Origin: Thermohalobaculum sp039822785 | Lineage (GTDB): Bacteria; Pseudomonadota; Alphaproteobacteria; Rhodobacterales; Rhodobacteraceae | Length of the DNA stretch: 64,000 bases | NCBI GenBank assembly: GCA_039822785.1 | Contig: JBCBMO010000001.1 | Span: 434,001 to 498,000 of the forward strand | Direction: 5' to 3' | In this document: positions 24,265 through 32,922 of the stretch, one piece after another | Position numbering within the stretch: position 1 is the first letter of the stretch | How the letters are laid out: every line of letters begins with the position of its first letter | Position numbers and translations under genes: made by a program | Notes under the pieces: generated by a model | What the model was told of the DNA's origin: nothing | Databases searched by the model: none | The model's input: the letters and a program-made list of their open reading frames with translations, nothing else

Positions 24265-24729
24265 ATGCGCTGCCCGTTCTGCGGCAATGTCGATACCCAG
24301 GTGAAGGACTCGCGCCCCGCCGAGGATCACGTCGCGATCCGGCGCCGGCGCCTCTGTCCCGCCTGTGGGGGTCGTTTTACGACCTATGAGCGCGTGCAGC
24401 TTCGCGACCTCGTGGTGATCAAGAAGAACGGCCGGCGCGAGCCCTTCGACCGCGACAAGCTTGCCCGTTCGATCCGGATCGCGCTGCAGAAGCGCCCGAT
24501 CGAGAGCGAGCGAATCGAGCAGATGATCTCGGGCATCGTGCGCCGGCTGGAGAGCATGGGCGATACCGACATCCCCTCCGACACCATCGGCGAGATCGTC
24601 ATGGAGAGCCTGGCCCGGATCGACACCGTGGCCTATGTGCGCTTCGCGTCGGTCTATAAGAACTTCCAGGAAGTCGCTGATTTCGAAGAGTTCGTCTCGG
24701 AGCTTCGCCCTCCCTCCGCAGAGGCGTGA
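24265..24729 (+). CDS. nrdR: Transcriptional repressor NrdR
   Basis: The 154-residue protein matches NrdR along its whole length: a zinc ribbon with paired cysteines (MRCPFCGN and LCPACGGRFTTYER) followed by an ATP-cone domain starting at VVIKKNGRREPFDRDKL. NrdR senses ATP/dATP and represses ribonucleotide reductase genes. The ATG at 24265 with an AGGGGGGAAGGA site upstream is preferred over an extended frame that begins 36 residues earlier. It is the first gene of the riboflavin/nusB block in alphaproteobacteria; ribD starts four bases after its stop. Confidence 0.97.
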   Translation: MRCPFCGNVDTQVKDSRPAEDHVAIRRRRLCPACGGRFTTYERVQLRDLVVIKKNGRREPFDRDKLARSIRIALQKRPIESERIEQMISGIVRRLESMGDTDIPSDTIGEIVMESLARIDTVAYVRFASVYKNFQEVADFEEFVSELRPPSAEA

Positions 24730-24733
24730 GCCC

Positions 24734-25963
24734 ATGGGCGGCGCGTCAGCCGCAACGGCCGAGGATCACCGGTGGATGCGCGCGGCGCTGGCGCTGGTGA
24801 CGCGCGGCGCGGGGCAGACCAGCCCTAACCCCTGCGTGGGCGCGCTCATCGTTCGCGATGGCCGCCTGCTGTCGCGCGCCGTCACGGCGCTGGGCGGCCG
24901 ACCCCATGCGGAGGCAGCGGCGCTGGCGAAGCTGGCGCCGGGCGGGGCTGAGGGCGCCACGGTCTATGTGACGCTCGAGCCCTGCGCACACCACGGCCGC
25001 ACGCCGCCCTGCGCCGACGCCTTGGTCGCGGCGGGGGTGGCGCGGGTCGTCTGCCCCGGGATCGACCCCGACCCAAGGGTCAGCGGACGGGGGTTCGCGA
25101 CGCTGCGCGCGGCCGGGGTCGCGGTCGTGACCGGGGTCCTGGCGGCGGAGGCAGCGCGGGTCAATGAGGCCTTCGTCACGCGGCTGACGCAGGGCCGACC
25201 GCATGTCGTCCTCAAACTCGCGACCACGCTGGACGGCCGCATCGCCACGGCGCGCGGGGAGAGCCGTTGGATCACCGGGGCACCGGCCCGGCGCCGGGTG
25301 CACGTGATGCGCAGGCGCGCCGATGCCGTGATGGTGGGCATCGGCACGGCGCTCGCCGACGATCCGATGCTGGATGCGCGGGCGGTCGGCACGGGGCTGC
25401 GCCAGCCGGCCCGTGTCATCGTCGACGGGTCACTCGCGCTCCCGCCCCACAGCCGCCTTGCGCAGACGGCGCCCGCCATGCCGCTCATCGTCCTGCACGG
25501 CCCGGCGGCCGACGACCTGCGGCGGCGGGCTCTCCAGGCGGCGGGCGCGACGCTCCTGCCCATCGCGGAGACAGCGCCGGCGCGACCTAGCGCAGGACAG
25601 TCCGGAACAACCCAGCCGAGGCCCGACCCTCATCCATCGGTCCATGGCCAGCCACGGCGGCCCCTGGATCTGGAGGCGGGTTTGCGGGCGCTCGCCGCGG
25701 AGGGCATTGCCGAGGTGCTCTGCGAAGGCGGCGGGACGCTTGCGGCGGCGCTGCTGCGCGCGGGGCTGGTGGACGAGCTGGCCTTGTTCACCGCCGGGCG
25801 CGCCTTTGGCGCCGGCGGTGCGCCCGCCTTGGGGCCGCTGACCCCCGCGCCGCTGGCGGGCATGCCCGCCTTTGCGCTCCAGTCGCTGGAAGTACTGGGC
25901 GAGGATGTCCTGACGCTCTGGCGCCCCGCGGCGCCCGCGGCCGCGGGTGGCACGATGGCGTGA
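24734..25963 (+). CDS. ribD: Bifunctional riboflavin biosynthesis deaminase/reductase RibD
   Basis: The 409-residue protein has the N-terminal cytidine-deaminase-like domain (PHAEAAAL and PCAHHGRTPPC zinc motifs, residues about 10-145) and the C-terminal RibD reductase domain (VVLKLATTLDGRIATARGESRWI, then LCEGGGTLAAALL). It deaminates and then reduces the pyrimidine product of GTP cyclohydrolase II. It is longer than the usual 360-370 residues. Much of the excess is a proline/glycine-rich stretch within the reductase domain, about residues 275-315 (TAPARPSAGQSGTTQPRP and on), perhaps a surface loop. It starts four bases after nrdR and is separated from ribE by the minus-strand Wza-like gene. 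Confidence 0.93.
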   Translation: MGGASAATAEDHRWMRAALALVTRGAGQTSPNPCVGALIVRDGRLLSRAVTALGGRPHAEAAALAKLAPGGAEGATVYVTLEPCAHHGRTPPCADALVAAGVARVVCPGIDPDPRVSGRGFATLRAAGVAVVTGVLAAEAARVNEAFVTRLTQGRPHVVLKLATTLDGRIATARGESRWITGAPARRRVHVMRRRADAVMVGIGTALADDPMLDARAVGTGLRQPARVIVDGSLALPPHSRLAQTAPAMPLIVLHGPAADDLRRRALQAAGATLLPIAETAPARPSAGQSGTTQPRPDPHPSVHGQPRRPLDLEAGLRALAAEGIAEVLCEGGGTLAAALLRAGLVDELALFTAGRAFGAGGAPALGPLTPAPLAGMPAFALQSLEVLGEDVLTLWRPAAPAAAGGTMA

Positions 25964-26178
25964 GACGCGGCGCGGGCGCGCGGCACGCTGGGGTGCGGCG
26001 CCGGGTCGGGGCCTTTGCCCCTGCGCCAGGTGCCCGTGCCCCTGCTGAGACCACCCGGCTCGGCGTCGCGTCCGTCCTCGATCACCCCCGCTCGGGGCGG
26101 GCGGCCGCGCGGCGGGCGCGGCCGGTTGAGGAGGCCGGGCCCTAGCGGTCTGCGGGAAAGGCCCATGGCGAGCGGCCC

Positions 26179-27318
26179 TCAGAGACCGCTCAACGAGCGA
26201 GAGGTGCCCGCAAGGCCCAGCACCGGCGCGATGGACTGCAGTATCTTCTGGAACTGCACGAAGGGTGCCGTGGTCACATAGAGCGTGTCGCCGTCACGCA
26301 TGATGAAATCGCGCGCCAGGAACACGCCGCCGGGCTCGATCAGGTCGATGACATAAACGACGCGGCGCGTCCCCTGCGAGGCCAGCGCGGGCCCCGTGCC
26401 CGGCAGGCTGCGGAACACCGTCTCGCTCTCGTCGCGGAACACGAAGATGCCCGTGGGATCGGCAGTGGTCTCGATCAGCCCGCCGATCTGGCCAAGCGCC
26501 CGCGCCGCCGAAAGCTCCCGCACCGAGAAGGGCACCGTCGTCGACTTCCCCACCGCGCCCAAGGCGGTGAAGATCCGCCGGTCCCGCTCCGCGATGATCG
26601 CATCGCCGGCACGCAGCGCCACGTTCTGATCGGGCGCGTCATAGAGATCTTGCAGCCAGATCTCTCCGGTCTCCCCGCCGCGGCGCACGCGCACACGCAC
26701 CACCTCCGGGTCGGTCTTGACCCCGCCGGCCTGCGCCAGCATCGGCAGCACCCGGCGGGCGCCATTGCGGATGGTGTAGAGCCCCGGCGTGCCGACGACG
26801 CCCTGGACGCTGACGATCCGCGCCTCCGACGCATGGGGGAAGACATCGACCTGGGGGTTCAGCGTGCGCTCGCGCAGCTGCGCCTCGATGCGGCTGCGCA
26901 GTTGCGACATGGTCCGGCCCGATGCCCGAACCCGCCCCACATAGGGCACATGCACGAAACCGTCCGGGTCGACGCGGATCTGCGGCAGCGTCGTGGGGCC
27001 AATGCCCTGGGGGTTCAGAAGCCCGGTCTCGCTGTTCTCCCAGACCGTGATCGAGAGCACGTCACCGGCGGCAAGGCGCGACGTATCCTCCGGCGAGGTG
27101 TCGCGGAAAAGGCGGCTGAAGCCCAAGGCCTCCTCCTGCCTCGTCAGCCGGGTGACATCGGCGGTGACGGGCACGACCGTGAAGGGCAGCGCCGCCCCCT
27201 CAGTCGTCGTGATTTCGTCCCGATCGGGGCCGGAGCGTGGGACTGCGCAGGCCGACAGGGCAAGCGAAGCCGCAAGCACGAGGCCGAAGCGCCCCGCGCG
27301 GGAGAGAGCAGACGTCAT
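26179..27318 (-). CDS. Polysaccharide export lipoprotein (Wza/KpsD-like)
   Basis: The 379-residue protein begins with a lipoprotein signal (LAASLALSAC, cysteine at about residue 24). It carries a Poly_export domain (SRLAAGDVLSITVWENSE) and SLBB-like repeats (RIVSVQGVVGTPGLYTIRNG and VSVRELS region), as in the outer-membrane polysaccharide pores. Such proteins form an octameric channel for capsule or exopolysaccharide together with a Wzc-type kinase and other genes, none of which is here. It sits on the opposite strand inside the riboflavin block, an order I recognise from other Rhodobacterales. The C-terminal amphipathic helix expected in Wza (FQKILQSIAPVLG) is plausible. Confidence 0.88.
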   Translation of the reverse strand: MTSALSRAGRFGLVLAASLALSACAVPRSGPDRDEITTTEGAALPFTVVPVTADVTRLTRQEEALGFSRLFRDTSPEDTSRLAAGDVLSITVWENSETGLLNPQGIGPTTLPQIRVDPDGFVHVPYVGRVRASGRTMSQLRSRIEAQLRERTLNPQVDVFPHASEARIVSVQGVVGTPGLYTIRNGARRVLPMLAQAGGVKTDPEVVRVRVRRGGETGEIWLQDLYDAPDQNVALRAGDAIIAERDRRIFTALGAVGKSTTVPFSVRELSAARALGQIGGLIETTADPTGIFVFRDESETVFRSLPGTGPALASQGTRRVVYVIDLIEPGGVFLARDFIMRDGDTLYVTTAPFVQFQKILQSIAPVLGLAGTSRSLSGL

Positions 27319-27488
27319 CGTCGCATCCTTCTGATCGACCGGTGAATGCCGGTTTTCGCCGCCCCTTCCGACGGCCCTGAGGTACGACGGGTATCGCCCA
27401 ACATGCTTTCCAAACCGCTAAGGTCTCATTTTGTTCTCACCGCCAGCCACCTTGGCAAGCCACCCCGACACGGCTAGGTCAGCAGCCC

Positions 27489-27516
27489 AGAGGCAGAGCG
27501 AGCCAGAGGCAGAGCG
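27489..27516 (+). repeat. Short direct repeat before ribE
   Basis: The 12-mer AGAGGCAGAGCG occurs at 27489-27500 and again at 27505-27516, 10 bases before the ribE start. The second copy runs into the GGGAGAGAG region that serves as the ribosome binding site. Confidence 0.6.
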
Positions 27517-27526
27517 GGAGAGAGCG

Positions 27527-28144
27527 ATGTTCACCGGGATCGTGCGCGAGGTCGGCGAGGTAGTCCGGGCGGAGCGGCTGGCGGGCGGCGACACCCGCAT
27601 CGAGATCGCCTGTGCCCGGCCCGAGGCCGAGATCGACATCGGCGCCTCCATCGCCTCCTCCGGCGTGTGCCTGACGGTGGTGGCCAAGGGCACGCGGGAG
27701 GGGCGGAGCTGGTACGGCATCGATGCCTCGAACGAGACCCTGTCGGTGACGACCCTGCGCCACTGGCGCCCGGGCACGCGGGTGAACATCGAGCCCTCGC
27801 TGAGGGTGGGCGACGAATTGGGCGGGCATATCGTGTCGGGCCATGTCGACGGGTTGGGCCTGATCGAGGCGATCACGCCGGAGGCCGGGTCCCACCGCCT
27901 GGATGTCGCCGCGCCCAAACCGCTGGCGAAGTTCCTGGCCGGCAAGGGGTCGGTCGCGCTCGACGGCATCTCGCTCACGGTCAATGCGGTGACGGACCGG
28001 CCCCAGGACGCGCTCTTCTCGCTCAACATCATCCCGCATACCTGGGCGGTGACGACCCTGGCCGATGCCGGCGTCGGCACGGAGGTCAACCTGGAGGTCG
28101 ACCTGATGGCCCGCTACGTCGCCCGCCTGGCCGAGGCGAGCTGA
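27527..28144 (+). CDS. ribE: Riboflavin synthase subunit alpha
   Basis: The 205-residue protein starts with the diagnostic MFTGIVREVGEV and contains the two lumazine-binding half-domains of riboflavin synthase, each with a GxSxxxxGxSLT-like motif (IASSGVCLTVV near residue 50 and VALDGISLTVNAV near 145). It dismutates two 6,7-dimethyl-8-ribityllumazine molecules to riboflavin. A GGGAGAGAGC site supports the ATG at 27527; a 32-residue longer frame upstream is not family-like. ribB follows after 108 bases. No FMN riboswitch is visible before this gene or in the gap to ribB. Confidence 0.96.
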   Translation: MFTGIVREVGEVVRAERLAGGDTRIEIACARPEAEIDIGASIASSGVCLTVVAKGTREGRSWYGIDASNETLSVTTLRHWRPGTRVNIEPSLRVGDELGGHIVSGHVDGLGLIEAITPEAGSHRLDVAAPKPLAKFLAGKGSVALDGISLTVNAVTDRPQDALFSLNIIPHTWAVTTLADAGVGTEVNLEVDLMARYVARLAEAS

Positions 28145-28252
28145 CACCCAAAGCCAATCCACCCCTCCCGCGGCAGAGCGGCACTGGCCATCGCCAAGCG
28201 CAGGGTCTATGTCGCCCCGCAGGCTCAAGGGACCGGGCCAGACGAGGGGTTT

Positions 28253-29377
28253 ATGAGCGACCGCACCGACTTCAGCGACGCCATCTCGCCAGCGGCGGAG
28301 ATCATCGAGGCGGCCCGCGCGGGCAAGATGGTCATCCTGGTTGATCACGAGGATCGGGAGAACGAGGGCGACCTCGTGATCCCGGCGGACGTGGCGGATG
28401 CGGGCGTGATCAACTTCATGGCGACCCATGGCCGAGGGCTGATCTGCCTGGCGATGCCCGGCACCGACATCGACCGGCTGGGCCTGCCGCTGATGGCGGC
28501 CTCGAACCAGTCGCGCCACGAGACGGCCTTTACGGTCTCGATCGAGGCGCGCGAGGGCGTGACGACCGGGATCTCGGCGCATGACCGGGCGCGCACGGTG
28601 GAGGCGGCGATCGACCCCGACAGCGGCCCGACGGACATCGCGACACCGGGTCATGTGTTTCCGCTGCGTGCCCGCGACGGTGGCGTTCTGGTGCGCGCGG
28701 GGCATACCGAGGCGGCGGTGGACATCGCGCGCCTGGCCGGGCGGCGCCCCGCCGGCGTGATCTGCGAGATCATGAAGGACGACGGCAGCATGGCGCGGCT
28801 GCCGGATCTGGTGGCCTTTGCGCAGCTCCATGGCCTCAAGGTCGGCACGATCACGGATCTCATCGCCTATCGCCGGCGCCACGACAATCTGGTGCAGCAG
28901 GTCGAGGAAGCGGTGATCAACTCGGCCTATGGCGGAGAGTGGCTGCTGCGGGTCTTCCGCGATGCGCCGGACGGCAACGAGCACTATGCGCTGATCAAGG
29001 GTCCGCTCGAGACGGACAAGCCCGTGATGGTGCGGATGCATGTGATCGACCCGCTGGAGGATATCCTGGCGCTCGATCCAGAACGGGCGGGCCAGGTGCC
29101 GGCCGCGATGCGCGCCATCGCGGCGGAGGGGCGCGGCGCGGTGGTCATGATCCGCGATACCTCACCCACGGCCGTGTCGGACCGGCTGCGCCCGCGGGGC
29201 ACGAGCCCCAAGGAGTTGCGCCACTACGGCGTCGGCGCGCAGATCCTGCAGGCCCTCGGCATTCAGGAGATGGTGATGCTGACCAATTCGCCCGCCCCGC
29301 GGGTGGTGGGGCTCGAGGGCTATGATATCACCATCACCGAAACCCGGCGGCTGAGCGCCCCGGCAGACGGCAGCTGA
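28253..29377 (+). CDS. ribB: 3,4-dihydroxy-2-butanone-4-phosphate synthase with degenerate GTP cyclohydrolase II domain
   Basis: The 374-residue protein has a complete RibB domain (residues about 10-210) with the catalytic loops VDHEDRENEGDLV and THGRGLICLAM and the metal-binding H in RAGHTEAAVD. The C-terminal half follows the RibA fold (KELRHYGVGAQILQALGI) but lacks the three zinc cysteines (family CxxxxxxxxxxCxC) and the catalytic arginine/aspartate neighbourhood, so GTP cyclohydrolase II activity is unlikely. Such inactive fusions are known in alphaproteobacteria, which then have another ribA copy. It supplies the four-carbon unit for lumazine synthase, encoded 11 bases downstream. Confidence 0.93.
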   Translation: MSDRTDFSDAISPAAEIIEAARAGKMVILVDHEDRENEGDLVIPADVADAGVINFMATHGRGLICLAMPGTDIDRLGLPLMAASNQSRHETAFTVSIEAREGVTTGISAHDRARTVEAAIDPDSGPTDIATPGHVFPLRARDGGVLVRAGHTEAAVDIARLAGRRPAGVICEIMKDDGSMARLPDLVAFAQLHGLKVGTITDLIAYRRRHDNLVQQVEEAVINSAYGGEWLLRVFRDAPDGNEHYALIKGPLETDKPVMVRMHVIDPLEDILALDPERAGQVPAAMRAIAAEGRGAVVMIRDTSPTAVSDRLRPRGTSPKELRHYGVGAQILQALGIQEMVMLTNSPAPRVVGLEGYDITITETRRLSAPADGS

Positions 29378-29388
29378 GGGAGACGGCC

Positions 29389-29916
29389 ATGGCCGAAGAA
29401 AGCGATGCGGGTGCGCTGACGCTGCCCCCGCTCTCCCCCGCGCCGCGGGTGCTGATCGTGGCGGCCCCTTATTATCGCGCCATCGCCGATGATCTGATCG
29501 CCGGGGCCCAGGCGGTGCTGAGCGAGGCAGGCGCCCTCAGCGAGATCGTCCATGTGCCGGGCGCGCTGGAGATCGCGCCTGCCATCGGCCATGCCGCAGC
29601 AAGCGGGCGCTACGAGGGCTACGTCGCGATCGGCTGCATCATCCGCGGCGAGACCACGCATTATGAGACCGTCTGCGAGGAGAGTGCGCGGGGCCTCACC
29701 ATCCTGGGCGTCGAGCGCGGTCTCAGCATCGGCAACGCCATCCTGACGGTGGAGAACAAGGCCCAGGCAGAGGTGCGCGCCGACCCGCAGCAATCTAACA
29801 AGGGCGGCGGCGCGGCGGAGGCGGCGCTGCACCTGGTGGCGCTGGCGCGCCGGTTCCGCGGCGCAGGCCCCGGCGGCGTCATGCTGGCCGGCGATCCGCA
29901 GACCGCGACGGCCTGA
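29389..29916 (+). CDS. ribH: 6,7-dimethyl-8-ribityllumazine synthase
   Basis: The 175-residue protein has the RibH motifs: VLIVAAPYYRAIADDLIAGA at the start, VPGALEIAPAI in the centre, and ETTHYETVCEESARGL around the active-site histidine. It condenses 5-amino-6-ribitylaminouracil with dihydroxybutanone phosphate. The N-terminal 20 residues are an extra polar segment. It lies 11 bases after ribB and three bases before nusB, so the three genes are one operon. The residue FxxNKG-type end of the family is represented by VENKAQAEVR. Confidence 0.96.
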   Translation: MAEESDAGALTLPPLSPAPRVLIVAAPYYRAIADDLIAGAQAVLSEAGALSEIVHVPGALEIAPAIGHAAASGRYEGYVAIGCIIRGETTHYETVCEESARGLTILGVERGLSIGNAILTVENKAQAEVRADPQQSNKGGGAAEAALHLVALARRFRGAGPGGVMLAGDPQTATA

Positions 29917-29919
29917 GCG

Positions 29920-30444
29920 ATGAGCGACCCGGAGACCGAGGCGCCGGCGCCGAAACGACCAGACCGCAAGGTGATGGCGCGGCTCGCGCGTTCCGCCGCG
30001 CGCCTGGCAGCGGTGCAGGCGCTCTATCAGCTTGAGATGACCGGCGGCGCCTGGACCGACGTGCGCGACGAGTTTGAGACCCATCGCCTGGGCTCTGACG
30101 TTGAGGGGCTGCGCTTCGACGAGCCAGATATCGATCTGTTCCGCGACATCCTGGGCGGCGTGCAGCAGCATCAGGTGGCCATCGACCAACTGACCGATCG
30201 GGCGCTCGATGCGCGCTGGCCGATCGGCCGGATCGACTCGACCCTGCGCGCCCTCTTCCGCGCGGCGGGGCATGAGTTCTTGAATCGCGCCGACGTGCCC
30301 GTCAAAGTGGTGATTGGGGAATACATGGACATCGCGAAGGCCTTCTACGCCGAGGGGCGCGAGCCCGGCTTCGTGAACGGGGTGCTCGATCACATGGCCC
30401 GCGACGCGCGCCCCGGGTCGCTGCCGGACGTCTCACAGTCGTGA
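29920..30444 (+). CDS. nusB: Transcription antitermination factor NusB
   Basis: The 174-residue protein matches NusB: an all-helical RNA-binding domain with RSAARLAAVQALYQLEMTG at the start and the conserved VVIGEYMDIAKAFYAEGREPGFVNGVLD near the end. With NusE it binds boxA RNA in rRNA leaders and suppresses termination. Its place directly after ribH, three bases away, is conserved in many bacteria. The first 20 residues (acidic and proline-rich) precede the fold. An MFS gene begins 56 bases downstream and may be separately expressed. Confidence 0.95.
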   Translation: MSDPETEAPAPKRPDRKVMARLARSAARLAAVQALYQLEMTGGAWTDVRDEFETHRLGSDVEGLRFDEPDIDLFRDILGGVQQHQVAIDQLTDRALDARWPIGRIDSTLRALFRAAGHEFLNRADVPVKVVIGEYMDIAKAFYAEGREPGFVNGVLDHMARDARPGSLPDVSQS

Positions 30445-30500
30445 GGGATGTGCGCCGGCGTCCGGTTGGCCACAGGAGCCTCGGGGGATAGCCTGCGACG

Positions 30501-31733
30501 ATGACGACCACGGACCTGAGCGCCGAGACGACGACGGCGGAGGCGCAGCACGCCGACCGCCGGCTATGGCGTGTCATCGTAATCCTCGCCTGGGCGCAGT
30601 CCGTCCTGGGCGCGATGATGCCGGTTCATTTCATCCTCGGCGGTCTTGCCGGCGCGCTTATTGCCCCGAACCCGGCGCTTGCCACGCTGCCGATCTCCAT
30701 CGTGGTCTTCTTCTCGATGCTCAGCGCCCCGGGCCTGTCGCTGATGATGGGGCGGCTGGGGCGTCGCCCGGGCTTCCTGCTGGCCGCGGCGGCGGGGATC
30801 GGTGGCCTCGGCCTCGCGGGCTATGCGATCGAGGAGCGGTCGTTCACGCTGTTTCTGATCGGCAGCGCGCTGATCGGCGTCTACATGAGCGGGCACAACC
30901 TCTATCGCTTCGCCGCCGCCGACATCGCACGGCCGGAGGTGCGGCCCAAGGCGATCTCCTACGTCATGGCCGGCGGCCTTGCCGCGGCGCTGATCGGTCC
31001 GGAGGTCGTGCAGGCCTTCACCGACTGGCGCGAACCGGTGCCTTACGCGGGCGCCTATTATGCGATGATGCTCGTCGCGGCCCTGGGCGCGGCGCCTCTC
31101 TTCCTGCTGGAGATCCCGCGGCCGCGGCCTGCCGCGGAAAGCGCCCCTGCCCGGCCGCTGCGCCAGGTGCTGGGAGAGCGGCGGATCCAGGTCGCCATGG
31201 TCTGCGCCATGCTGGCCTATACGCTCATGAACCTGGTCATGACCTCGACGCCGCTGGCGATGTACGCCTGCGGCTTCGGCACGCACGAGGCCGCCGGCGT
31301 GGTTCAGGCCCATGTGCTGGCGATGTATGCGCCGAGCTTCTTCACCGGCAGCCTGATCGCACGCTACGGCGCCTCGCGGGTGATCGTGGCCGGCATCGGG
31401 TTCTTCGCCCTCGGCGGGGCCTTCGCGGTGGAGGGGATCGAGCTCTGGAACTTCTACGCCGCGCTGATCGCGCTCGGCTTCGGCTGGAACTTCGCCTTCA
31501 TCGGCGCCACGGCCATGCTGAGCGATGCCCTGCGGCCCGAGGATCGCCCCAGGGTGCAGGGGATCAACGATTTCGCGGTGATGGGGCTCGTCTCGCTCGG
31601 CTCGCTCAGCTCCGGCGTGCTGCTCGCCATGGTCGGTTGGACGGCGGTGCAGTTCGCGATGGTGCCCATGCTGACGCTGGCGGGCGGCGCCCTCCTGTGG
31701 CTCTGGATGCACGAGGGGCGCGCGCGGGCCTGA
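30501..31733 (+). CDS. Major facilitator superfamily transporter
   Basis: The 410-residue protein has 12 hydrophobic segments and the MFS loop 2-3 signature (MMGRLGRRPGFLLAAAAGIG). The N-terminal tail of about 28 polar residues is cytoplasmic. Charged ARYGASR after segment 8 is the second-half equivalent of the loop motif. MFS members of this size move sugars, drugs or metabolites with protons; the substrate cannot be inferred. The gene follows nusB by 56 bases and converges on bamE with 17 bases between stops. It is not part of the riboflavin pathway by function, though riboflavin export cannot be excluded. Confidence 0.88.
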   Translation: MTTTDLSAETTTAEAQHADRRLWRVIVILAWAQSVLGAMMPVHFILGGLAGALIAPNPALATLPISIVVFFSMLSAPGLSLMMGRLGRRPGFLLAAAAGIGGLGLAGYAIEERSFTLFLIGSALIGVYMSGHNLYRFAAADIARPEVRPKAISYVMAGGLAAALIGPEVVQAFTDWREPVPYAGAYYAMMLVAALGAAPLFLLEIPRPRPAAESAPARPLRQVLGERRIQVAMVCAMLAYTLMNLVMTSTPLAMYACGFGTHEAAGVVQAHVLAMYAPSFFTGSLIARYGASRVIVAGIGFFALGGAFAVEGIELWNFYAALIALGFGWNFAFIGATAMLSDALRPEDRPRVQGINDFAVMGLVSLGSLSSGVLLAMVGWTAVQFAMVPMLTLAGGALLWLWMHEGRARA

Positions 31734-31750
31734 GGGGCCCGCTGCCGACG

Positions 31751-32227
31751 CTATTCGTCGATGAAGCCCTCGAGCGAGCCGATGTTGCCCAGGATCTGCT
31801 GCAGCACCGTGAGCTGGCGGCCGAAGGTCGGGGTGGTACGCGTCTCAAGGTCGACGTACTGCCCGTCGGCCAGCGCGAACTTATCGACCGCCGTCACCCG
31901 GTCCCGCTCGTCGAAGCTGACGGCGATGATCCGCCGGTCGGTGATCTCGGGCGCATAGAACGCCCGCCGCTCCACCGTCGAGGAGACGTAGTACCAGCCG
32001 TCCTCGGTGAAGCTGCCGGTGATACCCGGCCGCCCGATCTTGCGCCGGACACTGCCGCGTGTGTCGACGCCTGGCACGATCTGACCCACCCGTTCCTCGG
32101 GCGGGGCATAGCCGTGGGTCGTCACGACGGGCGAACAGGCGGCCAAACCCAGGGACAGACCAAGGGACAGGCCACCGGCGACGAGGCTGACGCGCAAAAA
32201 AGACACGACTGGCTGCTCCATTCTCAT
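31751..32227 (-). CDS. bamE: Outer membrane assembly lipoprotein BamE (SmpA/OmlA)
   Basis: The 158-residue lipoprotein has a signal sequence ending LGLAAC and a SmpA/OmlA domain, with GQIVPGVDTRGSVRRKIGRP resembling the family start and WYYVSSTVERRAF near the middle. BamE supports BamD and BamA in inserting beta-barrel proteins in the outer membrane. Alternative starts are six bases apart (32227 or 32221); neither has a strong ribosome binding site. The gene is divergent from the yceD gene with 110 bases between, an arrangement common in alphaproteobacteria. Confidence 0.9.
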   Translation of the reverse strand: MRMEQPVVSFLRVSLVAGGLSLGLSLGLAACSPVVTTHGYAPPEERVGQIVPGVDTRGSVRRKIGRPGITGSFTEDGWYYVSSTVERRAFYAPEITDRRIIAVSFDERDRVTAVDKFALADGQYVDLETRTTPTFGRQLTVLQQILGNIGSLEGFIDE

Positions 32228-32337
32228 TTTCGTTTTGCCTAGCCGTCGGCGTACTTAACTTCAAGCGGACGTCGGGCTGCGCGCGATCACGCCTGTTTCA
32301 TGGTGATCGGCGCGCCCGCGCCAGGAAAGCCGGAGCC

Positions 32338-32922
32338 ATGGCAGAGACAGACAAGACCGCGACCGACGCAGCCGAACCCCTACCGATCACCCATGAGGTT
32401 GCCGTCACCACCCTGGCCGAGGCCGGTGGGCTGTCGTTCGACCTGGAACCCACGGCGCAGGAGCGCACGGCCATCGCCGCCTTTCTGGCGATCGACGGGC
32501 TGGAGGCCCTGCGGCTGCGCGGCAAGATCCTGCCCGAGGGCGAGGGCTGGCGGATCGAGGCCATCCTCACCGCGCGTCCGGTCCAATCCTGCGTCGTGAC
32601 GCTGGAGCCGGTGCGCAATCCCATCGAGGCCGAGGTCGAGCGGCGCTACCAGCCGGGCGTCATCGCGCCGGAGGGGGCGGAGATCGAGATGGGTGCCGAC
32701 GATGACCGGGCGCCGGAGCCCCTCGGCCCGGCGATCGATCTGGCCGCGGCAATGATCGAGACGCTTGCCCTGGCGCTCGACCCCTTCCCGCGCAAGGACG
32801 GCGCCGCGCATGGCACAGTCGTCTATGCCCCGCCGGGCAGCGAGCCCTTGACCGACGAGGCCGCCCGCCCCTTCGCCGGGCTCGCCGCTTTGAAGGCGCG
32901 ACTGAGCGATGGCGAGCACTGA
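32338..32922 (+). CDS. YceD/DUF177 family protein
   Basis: The 194-residue protein is a YceD (DUF177) homologue: the LRGKILPEGEGWRIEAILTARPVQSCVVTLEPV segment region contains the conserved single cysteine in VQSCVVTLEPV, followed by acidic residues and the DLAAAMIETLALALDPFPRK helix that is typical of the family. Members are linked with 23S rRNA accumulation and sit beside rpmF in most bacteria, as here (rpmF begins 221 bases downstream). The ATG at 32338 has GGAG close upstream. The exact biochemical role is not settled in the family. Confidence 0.9.
   Translation: MAETDKTATDAAEPLPITHEVAVTTLAEAGGLSFDLEPTAQERTAIAAFLAIDGLEALRLRGKILPEGEGWRIEAILTARPVQSCVVTLEPVRNPIEAEVERRYQPGVIAPEGAEIEMGADDDRAPEPLGPAIDLAAAMIETLALALDPFPRKDGAAHGTVVYAPPGSEPLTDEAARPFAGLAALKARLSDGEH

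Noticed and set aside
28145..28252. FMN riboswitch before ribB
   Set aside because: None of the conserved RFN-element segments is seen in this gap or before ribE (27319-27526).
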